Source: Flavobacterium sp.
GTDB taxonomy: Bacteria; Bacteroidota; Bacteroidia; Flavobacteriales; Flavobacteriaceae
Direction: 5' to 3'
NCBI GenBank assembly: GCA_030152225.1
Contig: JASLHL010000230.1
Coordinates: 1 to 17,512, forward strand
DNA: 17,512 nt
Under the pieces are notes generated by a model, which did no database searches, had not been told where the DNA came from, and saw nothing but the letters and a program-made list of their open reading frames with translations. This document shows positions 7,605-14,245 of the stretch, in pieces. Made by a program: the position numbers and the translations under genes. Within the stretch, counting starts at the first letter, position 1, and each line of letters starts with the position of its first letter.

Positions 7605-8156
7605 TTAATGTGCGTGATCGTGATCATCTCCGTCATGGTCGTGATCGTGGTCGTGATCATGTCCTCCATCGCCTTCACCTGTAGGCACAATTTCAATATT
7701 TCTAAATTCCATCGTTTGATTCCCTGACTTATCCAATACTTTTACCACAAAGTGATAATTTCCCGGTTTTGCATTGGCGTCAATGATAATTTCATGGTGG
7801 TGAATCTTATCGTTTTTCACTCCACCTAAGCTCCATGTCTTATTAAACGCAAACGGTTTTCCTTCTGTGGCTGTAGGGCTTACTGTTTTAATTGCATGGG
7901 TGTGATTATCCCCTCCTGAATGGTTATGTCCATCGAAATTATTGTGAATATCCACATTATAAGAAGCTAATCCGTCGTTATCCGATACCACCATATCAAA
8001 GTGAATATCTTTTCCTGCTTCTAATTTTGCTCCTTCTTTTGGTGCAATTAAATCCACTACAGGTTTTTCTGTGTCCGTGTTATTATCACTCGAACATGAA
8101 GTAAAAGCGAATACACTCGCTATTGATGCTATTGCTATATATTGTAATTTTCTCAT
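7605..8156 (-). CDS. His-rich DUF4625 lipoprotein
   Basis: The 183-residue protein has a lipoprotein signal (MRKLQYIAIASIASVFAFTSC, Cys21) and then an Ig-like DUF4625 domain. Eighteen histidines stand out: a loop around 71-87 with HNNFDGHNHSGGDNHTH, HHHE at 119-122, and a C-terminal tail (166-183) of alternating His and Asp with eight His. Such tails bind Zn2+, Ni2+ or Cu2+, so a surface or periplasmic metal-capturing role is inferred. The ATG at 8156 was chosen because a longer frame to 8276 would add 40 residues before the signal peptide and run into the upstream gene. It is the last gene of the cluster with the TonB-dependent receptor and is followed by a terminator. The 67-bp leader before it is CAA-rich on the coding strand. 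Confidence 0.88.
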   Translation of the reverse strand: MRKLQYIAIASIASVFAFTSCSSDNNTDTEKPVVDLIAPKEGAKLEAGKDIHFDMVVSDNDGLASYNVDIHNNFDGHNHSGGDNHTHAIKTVSPTATEGKPFAFNKTWSLGGVKNDKIHHHEIIIDANAKPGNYHFVVKVLDKSGNQTMEFRNIEIVPTGEGDGGHDHDHDHDHDGDDHDHAH

Positions 8157-8223
8157 TGTTTTAAATTTTAAAATGATGGTGTATTGTTGTTGTTTCTGTT
8201 GTTTTGTTGTTTCCTTTTGAACT

Positions 8224-8547
8224 TTACACCCACGGTGGACCGCGATTAAAATAAAAACAACTTCTTCGTTGTTCAATGCGTGCTCTTGTTTCTACAAGAA
8301 CTATTTCATCTATTACTAAGGGGACAATAGCAATAGTATAACTAGGAACTTCAATAGCGGGATGAATCTTAAACAAGTATTGGTCACAATAGTGCACTTT
8401 ACTCCCATCGATCCATTCTAATGCGTGATTTCGCGCTCCAAATTCATGTTCAATAATAACATAGTGTAGTAAGTTACTCGTTAGTGGAATAAAAAATACA
8501 ACAACTAAAAAAAAGTACTTACTAACACGACTGTTAGTTTGTTTCAT
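8224..8547 (-). CDS. Small membrane-anchored His/Cys protein ending in RGPPWV
   Basis: The 107-residue protein has an N-terminal hydrophobic segment (about 11-30) that is either a membrane anchor or a signal peptide. Next comes HYVIIEHEFGARNH (28-41), then VHYCDQYLFKIHP (51-63), and the C-terminus is NRGPPWV. I do not know a named family with certainty. The layout recalls the small His/Cys proteins (DUF2946-like) often next to metal-related outer-membrane receptors. Its ATG overlaps the receptor stop codon as TAATG, which points to translational coupling. A similar small protein is encoded upstream of the receptor. A role in metal handling is inferred from context and the His/Cys residues. 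Confidence 0.75.
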   Translation of the reverse strand: MKQTNSRVSKYFFLVVVFFIPLTSNLLHYVIIEHEFGARNHALEWIDGSKVHYCDQYLFKIHPAIEVPSYTIAIVPLVIDEIVLVETRARIEQRRSCFYFNRGPPWV

Positions 8548-10913
8548 TAAAACGGTATTTGGATCATTAATTGAATGGATCTACCTAGTTCTGGAATTCC
8601 CAGTGGTCGATAGAAACTCATGTGATTTAAGATTTTTGCATCAAAAATATTGGTTGCCGTCAAACTTGTTTTGGCTTGTACTTTACCTAAGTGAATCGTT
8701 GAAGAAATTCCAAACCCGTAGCTTTGTGAACTGGGTGTAATATCTTCCCCTTGTGCAATTCGCTCTTGTTCTGCATACCATTTACCGTTGACAAAAACTT
8801 CTGAATTTTTAAATACTTTCCAGTCATTAAAAGCATAGCTCACCTGACCAAAAAAATTGGCTGGTGTTGAAAATGGCAATGGATAATTTCCATTTTTACC
8901 ATTGTCTACCTGCTTATTGTAAATAAATTCAAAAATTCCCTCAACCGTTAAGCGATCCCAAAAGCGTTTTTCTGCTTTCCATTCAAATCCGGTAATCAGC
9001 GCTTTGGATTGGGTGTATTCGTAAATTTGTCCACTATCAGGTAGGATTGAAAAGGTACCTGTAGGTTTTAAGAAAATATAATTGGTAAAATAATAGGCAT
9101 AAGGACTGATGGTCGTACTAAACGTTTCCGTTTGTACTGTCGCTCTCAAGTCAAGGGCAATTCCCTTTTCAGGATCTAAGTTTGGGTTTCCTTTTTCATG
9201 ACGAAAAGCACCGTGGTGTACCCCATTTGACGCCAATTCAATCGCGGTGGGAAAGCGAAAATTCGTTCCAACAGTTGCCGCTATATTGAAATGAGGTGTC
9301 CAGTCGTATTTAGCTCCGATCATGGCGTTGAAACTACTAAAATCGCGATCTTGTTTATCACTACGCTGTGCATAATTTGCTGCTGTTTCGACAGATTGCC
9401 CTCTATCGATCAAATAATCATAGAGGATTGGGTCGTAAAAAGGTTTAACGTGAACACTGGCGTAGTCTGCGCGGATTCCCGCCTCCCAAGTAAGGCGATC
9501 ATTGACGAAATACTCGTACATCCCAAAAGCACCTACTCCTAATTTATTAAATTTTGGCAACAAAAACCCATATCCTCCAATCGTATTGTTTTGATAATTC
9601 TGTTGAATCCCCACTGTTAGTTTATGTTCATTTGAAAACAAATGCTCATATTTTACAGCCGCATCAAACGTATTCAATACGAATTCCAACTCCAAATTTG
9701 GATTCTTTGTTGGAGGTGTTTGATTGGAGAAATGGGAATGAAAGAGGCTACTTTCTTGTCTTTTATTATTTTGAAACGCGAGTAAAACGCTTAATTTATC
9801 ACTTGCTGATAGCTCCCATGTAGCGGTATTAGTCACCTTAAAATGGTTAACCGATTGGTTGGGCAGCTCTACATTTCGGTGATGCCCATCATCTTGTACG
9901 GCTGCAATATTGGGAATTCCATGTGCTCCAGGGAAGAATCCACTTTTATCATATACATTGCTAATGCTCAATATATTTTTAAAGTTTTCTTCTACATAGC
10001 CCACTTGCCCATATAGCGCTATATTATTTCCAGCTGTGTTTTTCATGCGTCCACCTTCAATCGGAATGATTGTATTGAGGTAGTCGATTTGTTTGATTGG
10101 CACGCGATAATCGGCGTAATCCTGTGCTGTGGCTTTGAATTTATAGAAAAAGCGATCACTTCGTTGTTTAATTTGAACCGAAGCGCCAATGGCATCATTA
10201 ACCGATTTACCATAAACGATAGCTTTTCCGTCAAAAGAATGCACTTGCGGTACTTTTTCGTTGTTGATTTTAATAACTCCTCCAATAGCATCACTTCCAT
10301 ATTCGATGGCACCAACTCCTTTTATTACTTCTACTTCTTCTGTACTCAAGGCATCGATTTCCAATCCGTGATCTGCTCCCCATTGTTGTCCTTCTTGTTT
10401 GGCGCCATTTTCGGCCACGGCCACACGGTTAAATCCCAAGCCGCGAATCACAGGTTTAGAAGCTCCTGCACCAATATCCATGGAGTTTACACCAGCAACC
10501 GATTCGAGTGTTTTAGCCAATGAACCTGCAAATTTCTCAACGAGCTGTTGGTTAGAAACTTTATCGACATGTTGAACTGTATGCTTAGCCTCACTAGATA
10601 CCACTACTTGCTCTAGTACGGTAGTACTTTCTTTTAGGTGCAGATCCAATTCTTGATCTGCCACTAGGTTTACGGGAATATTTAATGTTTCATAGCCCAA
10701 GTAAGAAACCGTCAATTGATAGGTTCTCTTTTCCAGGGGTTTGGTTTGGAATCGCCCTTTGACATCGGTCATAAAAGCTTGATCCCCTAAGGTAATTGTT
10801 GCGCCAATTAAGGCTTCTCCATGATAATCTGACACTCTTCCCTTGACAGTATACGACTGTGCAAGCATACCTAAAGAGCACAACAGCATCATCCATGTAC
10901 ATAGATTTCTCAT
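8547..10913 (-). CDS. TonB-dependent outer-membrane receptor, ZnuD-like (probable metal uptake)
   Basis: The 788-residue protein has a signal peptide (to about Gln19), a carboxypeptidase-regulatory-like domain (about 21-95), a TonB-box-like segment (LEQVVVSS, 100-107), a plug domain (about 115-215, with IRGLGFNRVAVAENG and EGQQWGADHGLEID) and a 22-strand-type barrel ending in the OMP-terminal Phe. Histidine-rich external loops (FFPGAHG 327-332, DDGHHRN 341-347, FHSHF 391-395) and ELASNGVHHGAFRHEKGNPN (559-578) resemble the zinc receptor ZnuD. It therefore probably imports a transition-metal species using TonB energy. The gene lies between two small His/Cys proteins and is followed by a His-rich lipoprotein. 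Zinc is the best guess and copper cannot be excluded. No Zur or Fur box was recognised. Confidence 0.92.
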   Translation of the reverse strand: MRNLCTWMMLLCSLGMLAQSYTVKGRVSDYHGEALIGATITLGDQAFMTDVKGRFQTKPLEKRTYQLTVSYLGYETLNIPVNLVADQELDLHLKESTTVLEQVVVSSEAKHTVQHVDKVSNQQLVEKFAGSLAKTLESVAGVNSMDIGAGASKPVIRGLGFNRVAVAENGAKQEGQQWGADHGLEIDALSTEEVEVIKGVGAIEYGSDAIGGVIKINNEKVPQVHSFDGKAIVYGKSVNDAIGASVQIKQRSDRFFYKFKATAQDYADYRVPIKQIDYLNTIIPIEGGRMKNTAGNNIALYGQVGYVEENFKNILSISNVYDKSGFFPGAHGIPNIAAVQDDGHHRNVELPNQSVNHFKVTNTATWELSASDKLSVLLAFQNNKRQESSLFHSHFSNQTPPTKNPNLELEFVLNTFDAAVKYEHLFSNEHKLTVGIQQNYQNNTIGGYGFLLPKFNKLGVGAFGMYEYFVNDRLTWEAGIRADYASVHVKPFYDPILYDYLIDRGQSVETAANYAQRSDKQDRDFSSFNAMIGAKYDWTPHFNIAATVGTNFRFPTAIELASNGVHHGAFRHEKGNPNLDPEKGIALDLRATVQTETFSTTISPYAYYFTNYIFLKPTGTFSILPDSGQIYEYTQSKALITGFEWKAEKRFWDRLTVEGIFEFIYNKQVDNGKNGNYPLPFSTPANFFGQVSYAFNDWKVFKNSEVFVNGKWYAEQERIAQGEDITPSSQSYGFGISSTIHLGKVQAKTSLTATNIFDAKILNHMSFYRPLGIPELGRSIQLMIQIPF

Positions 10914-10984
10914 TGTATCGTGTAGGTTTTAATTAATAAAATAACAGTTCTATTCAACAAAGTGAATGAACTAAAATTGGATAA

Positions 10985-11356
10985 TTAAGCCAACACGGGC
11001 GGTGCGCGAAGGGAATAATAAACATGAGCAAGGGGAGTAAATCGAAAAACAACTTCCTCTTGAACTTCTTGGATGGTTTGGTAGGTTAAACATTGCCACT
11101 CTACTTGGATAGGCTCTAATCCGGAAGTCGGAATACTATCACAAGCAAAACAATGATCTGCATGACTGTGATCTTCGGTTAGTTGAACACCGCCATAATC
11201 GCCACGGCTTTCGGAGAAATGCGCGTGTGTGCGATGCTCATTTTCATAAGCAATCGCCGTAGAAATGTGTTGATAGCTATGGAACAATTGAAATACTGTG
11301 GTAAACAAAAAAGCTACCACTAACAATATCCTTGCTATCATTTTTTTTCTACTCAT
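10985..11356 (-). CDS. Small membrane-anchored His/Cys protein ending in RAPPVLA
   Basis: The 123-residue protein begins MSRKKMIAR and has a hydrophobic segment at about 7-26. It then carries a His-rich stretch (HSYQH 26-30, HRTHAH 41-46) and a compact site DHSHADHCFACD (62-73) with the C-x2-C spacing. The C-terminus is LRAPPVLA. This layout is DUF2946-like, and the downstream small protein of the cluster ends similarly. It is the first gene of the minus-strand cluster, 71 bp before the receptor. Start choice: a TTG at 11365 lies inside a perfect -7 element and is excluded. ATG at 11356 keeps the basic n-region; ATG at 11341 would sit 22 nt from the -7 element, like other genes here, so it remains a real alternative. 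Metal binding or sensing is inferred. Confidence 0.72.
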   Translation of the reverse strand: MSRKKMIARILLVVAFLFTTVFQLFHSYQHISTAIAYENEHRTHAHFSESRGDYGGVQLTEDHSHADHCFACDSIPTSGLEPIQVEWQCLTYQTIQEVQEEVVFRFTPLAHVYYSLRAPPVLA

Positions 11357-11362
11357 CTCAGG

Positions 11363-11370
11363 CAAATATA
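11363..11370 (-). promoter_or_regulatory. -7 element TATATTTG for the metal-uptake cluster
   Basis: This is an exact TAnnTTTG match on the minus strand, just upstream of the first gene of the cluster. No -33 TTG is seen at normal spacing. If used, it gives either a nearly leaderless message (ATG 11356) or a short leader (ATG 11341). Confidence 0.55.
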
Positions 11371-11834
11371 GTACAGATTATTTAGTTAGAAATTTTTTTA
11401 TGCCTTTTTTATTGATCTTTCTACTTTAACCTAGGTTTTGAAAAAGTCAACACCAAAAGGCGCCTATTGCGTTTTCTACAGCTAATTTAATTAATTTTTT
11501 CGCTTTGTTTCCCCAACGTCTCTAATACTTCACGATTTCCTAACGATTTATTAAATTAAAGCTAACATAGAACAAACAAGGGCTCAGCCATACTCCCTTT
11601 CGATTTTATCAAAAAAAACACCTTGGCCAATCAAAAGAAATATTAGATCTACGAATAAAAATAAAAAGTCGTAAATTATTCTCAAATAAATACAGGATAT
11701 TCAAACGCAATATAAAAAACTCATTTGCAAAAAGATCACATTTAGACTATTTAAATATCGTGTATTTAACAATTAATACCTTTATACAAAACAAAATTAC
11801 CTTAACATTAAAACAATAAGACATAAAGCTTCTT
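11371..11834. other. Gene-free AT-rich intergenic region between divergent operons
   Basis: About 465 bp hold no credible coding frame on either strand. Visible items are a minus-strand TAATTTTG (11792-11799, a perfect -7 match but about 430 nt from the nearest minus-strand gene), a weak hairpin AAGGG-N12-CCCTT (11578-11599), and palindromes GGCGCC (11460-11465) and TTGGCCAA. Nothing here is strong enough to call an RNA gene or riboswitch. The regulatory DNA of both flanking operons probably lies at its ends. Confidence 0.6.
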
Positions 11835-11842
11835 TATCTTTG
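11835..11842 (+). promoter_or_regulatory. -7 promoter element TATCTTTG (permease operon)
   Basis: This is an exact TAnnTTTG match 24 nt before the ATG at 11866. It overlaps a GTG that would otherwise allow an eight-residue N-terminal extension, which supports the ATG as start. Confidence 0.65.
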
Positions 11843-11865
11843 TGTTTCGTCTAAAATTTAAACTA

Positions 11866-13059
11866 ATGAAGAGTAAGTTACTAGGTAGTATTTTAATCAT
11901 TGCAGGGTCATCTATAGGAGGTGGAATGCTTGCTATGCCCATCACATCTGCGGGTGTTGGTTTTTGGGGAACCACTTTACTACTAGGCATTATTTGGTTT
12001 GCCATGTGCTATACTGCTTTACTCATGGTTGACTTATACGACTATAACGATCCTTCAGCTGGGTTTAATACCCTAACAAAGAAATATGCAGGTCCATTTA
12101 TCAATAAGCTCGCAGGTTTTAGCTTGATGTTTTTAATTTACGGTTTAACAGCGGCTTATATTTCTGGAGGGGGAACCATTATCAAAACAAATATCGATCT
12201 GCTGTTTGACATCAACTTTAACACCTACGCTGCCATCTTACTCTTTGCCCTTGTATTTGGGGGTATTGTCGTTATTGGTACTCAATGGGTAGATTGGTTG
12301 ACACGTGGTATTTTTATGGCTAAACTAATTTTTCTAGTCTTGCTGGTTTTCTTGCTGTTTCCTTTTGTCAAACAAGCGAATTTACTGCACAGTCCTTTAT
12401 CGGTTGGTATAACCCTTACTGCGATTCCCGCCATTTTCACCTCTTTTGGTTTTCACGGTAGCATTCCCAGTATTGTTCAATACCTCGACGGAGATAAAAA
12501 GCGCCTCAAACGAGCCTTTGTTCTTGGTAGTTTACTGCCACTAGTTGTGTATCTCATTTGGCAAGTTGTCGTTTTAGGTAGTTTGGACCAGATGCGTTTC
12601 ATGCAAATACTACAAGAAAACTCAGGTTTAAAAGGACTTATTTTGAGTATTCGGGAGATGTCTCATTCAGCTCATGTAGAAACGCTGTTTAGCTTATTTG
12701 CTGCAACAGGCTTAGGAACATCATTCTTAGGGGTTAGTATTGGTCTTTTTGATTACTATAAAGACGTTTTCAAAGTCAAAAACAATCCAGCTATCATAAC
12801 AAGTGTAGCGGGTTTATTAACGTTTATTCCTCCCTTGCTATTTGCCTTGTTCTACCCAGAGGGATTCATTCTTGCTCTAGGTTATGCTGCAATTGCTGGA
12901 GTTATACTAGCTTTGTTCATCCCACAGTACTTATACATCAAAGCCATGACTTATCACAACAAAAACATAAGCATAGGGCAACGCTCTCTTATGGCTTTCA
13001 TTTTTGTTCTAGCAGCACTCATCATTTTTGCGCAGATCAAAATAGCCCTAGGGCAATAA
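11866..13059 (+). CDS. Aromatic amino acid permease, HAAAP (TyrP/Mtr) family
   Basis: The 397-residue integral membrane protein has about 11 hydrophobic segments. It belongs to the hydroxy/aromatic amino acid permease family, which imports tryptophan or tyrosine by proton symport across the inner membrane. The family signature in the first helix is clear: GSSIGGGMLAMP (14-25), compare the TyrP/Mtr pattern. Other typical pieces are SFGFHGSIPSIVQYLDGDKKRLKRAF and the FLGVSIGLFDYYKD segment. Which aromatic amino acid it carries cannot be told. ATG at 11866 follows a consensus -7 element; a GTG at 11842 inside that element was rejected. No terminator separates it from the barrel gene 33 bp downstream, so the four genes up to 16944 may form one transcript. 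Confidence 0.92.
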   Translation: MKSKLLGSILIIAGSSIGGGMLAMPITSAGVGFWGTTLLLGIIWFAMCYTALLMVDLYDYNDPSAGFNTLTKKYAGPFINKLAGFSLMFLIYGLTAAYISGGGTIIKTNIDLLFDINFNTYAAILLFALVFGGIVVIGTQWVDWLTRGIFMAKLIFLVLLVFLLFPFVKQANLLHSPLSVGITLTAIPAIFTSFGFHGSIPSIVQYLDGDKKRLKRAFVLGSLLPLVVYLIWQVVVLGSLDQMRFMQILQENSGLKGLILSIREMSHSAHVETLFSLFAATGLGTSFLGVSIGLFDYYKDVFKVKNNPAIITSVAGLLTFIPPLLFALFYPEGFILALGYAAIAGVILALFIPQYLYIKAMTYHNKNISIGQRSLMAFIFVLAALIIFAQIKIALGQ

Positions 13060-13092
13060 AACAAAACACAATAAAAACACGACACATCAATC

Positions 13093-14241
13093 ATGAGAAA
13101 TATACATGCTCTAATCTTACTACTCGTTTTTTTGGGCCCCTTGTTTTCTTATGCACAAGAACAGTTCAATCAAACGAATGATACACTAGAAAAAAAGACG
13201 TTTCTTGAGCAGATCATTCACTATTTTGAAGAAGCAAAAAAAGATAAATCACAAAGTGAATTTGATATTTCCTTTATTGGAGGCCCCAGCTACTCGGTTG
13301 ATACCAAATTGGGTTTGGGACTTGTTGCTTCAGGCTTGTATCGCTTAGATCGTGAAAACTTGGAATTGTCACCTTCTAACGTTTCCATCTACACCAATAT
13401 CACGACGAGTGGTTTCTTTGCTATTGGCGTGGAAAACAACACCATCTTTCCTGATGATAAGTTTAGAATCAATGCGGACATGTCATTTACCTATATGCCT
13501 AGTAAATACTATGGCATTGGATATGCTGCGGGCGATGCGGGTAATTATTCCAAATACAACGAATATCGCTTGTCTCTAAAAGCTGATTTTCTTGCAGAGG
13601 TCGTTCAAGATGCATACATCGGGGTCACTTTTGCAGCAAAAAATCTTCGTGGTAGTGGTTTTGAAAAAGAAGAATTTCAGCCTGACGAGAATTTAACGAC
13701 CACTTTGGTAGGGGGTGGTTTACTCTTTTCCTATGATACACGCGATTTTATTCCCAATCCCGAAAAAGGGCTCTTTTTACAGTACCAGCAAACCTTTTTT
13801 TCACGTACTCTAGGCAGTAATATTCACTTCAGCCAAATTGAAACCACTGCGCGATACTATAAACGAGTAGCACCTAAGACGATATTAGCTTTTGATTTCA
13901 ACGGAATTTTCAACAATGGAGATGTACCTTGGAATATGATGGCACAAATTGGAGGCCCCCGACAAATGCGAGGATACCTCACTGGACAATACCGCGATCG
14001 CAAAGAATTGAATACTCAGGTAGAATTACGTCAAAAAATATACAATCGACATGGATTAGTCCTTTGGGGTGGTATGGGAAATGTATTTGACAAATTTGAT
14101 CATTTCGCTTGGTCCCAAACCTTACCTACTTATGGGGTTGGCTATCGATGGGAATTTAAAAATCGAGTAAATATTCGCTTTGATTACGGAATTGCACGAG
14201 GTCAAAGTGGTTTTTATTTTAATATTAACGAAGCATTCTAA
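13093..14241 (+). CDS. BamA/TamA-type outer-membrane barrel protein without POTRA domains
   Basis: The 382-residue protein has a signal peptide (MRNIHALILLLVFLGPLFSYAQ). After a short helical linker comes a beta-barrel of the bacterial surface antigen (Omp85) type. Supporting features are alternating-hydrophobicity strands, a glycine-rich barrel, the conserved Omp85 loop-6 style motif at RGYLTGQYRDR (293-303), the preceding MAQIGGPRQM, and a C-terminal Phe with FYFNINEAF as sorting signal. The barrel starts about residue 58, leaving no room for POTRA domains, so it is not BamA itself. Short members of this family in Bacteroidota have unknown cargo. The gene ends 4 bp before the transferase gene and is preceded by the permease. 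A role in envelope assembly or export with the two downstream genes is inferred. Confidence 0.85.
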   Translation: MRNIHALILLLVFLGPLFSYAQEQFNQTNDTLEKKTFLEQIIHYFEEAKKDKSQSEFDISFIGGPSYSVDTKLGLGLVASGLYRLDRENLELSPSNVSIYTNITTSGFFAIGVENNTIFPDDKFRINADMSFTYMPSKYYGIGYAAGDAGNYSKYNEYRLSLKADFLAEVVQDAYIGVTFAAKNLRGSGFEKEEFQPDENLTTTLVGGGLLFSYDTRDFIPNPEKGLFLQYQQTFFSRTLGSNIHFSQIETTARYYKRVAPKTILAFDFNGIFNNGDVPWNMMAQIGGPRQMRGYLTGQYRDRKELNTQVELRQKIYNRHGLVLWGGMGNVFDKFDHFAWSQTLPTYGVGYRWEFKNRVNIRFDYGIARGQSGFYFNINEAF

Positions 14242-14245
14242 GTAC

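Noticed and set aside
7608..7664. GTGATC-type repeats as a CRISPR or noncoding satellite
   Set aside because: The repeats encode the in-frame His-Asp tail of the lipoprotein and have no spacers.
8157..8276. 40-residue N-terminal extension of the His-rich lipoprotein
   Set aside because: The extension precedes a complete lipoprotein signal peptide, overlaps the upstream small gene and is translated from the CAA-rich leader. ATG 8156 is the sensible start.
10089..10523. 144-codon open frame on the + strand inside the receptor gene
   Set aside because: It is antisense to the conserved plug and early barrel region of the TonB receptor. Its product has no recognisable domain, signal or neighbouring promoter.
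11357..11365. TTG start for the first gene of the metal cluster
   Set aside because: It lies within the -7 element TATATTTG (11363-11370, minus strand).
11578..11600. AAGGG-N12-CCCTT hairpin as terminator or RNA gene
   Set aside because: A 5-bp stem with a long loop and no directly following T-run is within chance expectation in this AT-rich gap.
11842..11865. GTG start eight codons upstream of the permease ATG
   Set aside because: The GTG includes the last base of a perfect -7 promoter element (11835-11842), so it would not be in the transcript.
14180..14245. 22-residue extension of the phosphoethanolamine transferase
   Set aside because: It overlaps the end of the barrel gene, and the extra residues have no place in the family. 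ATG 14246 is 4 bp after the barrel stop.
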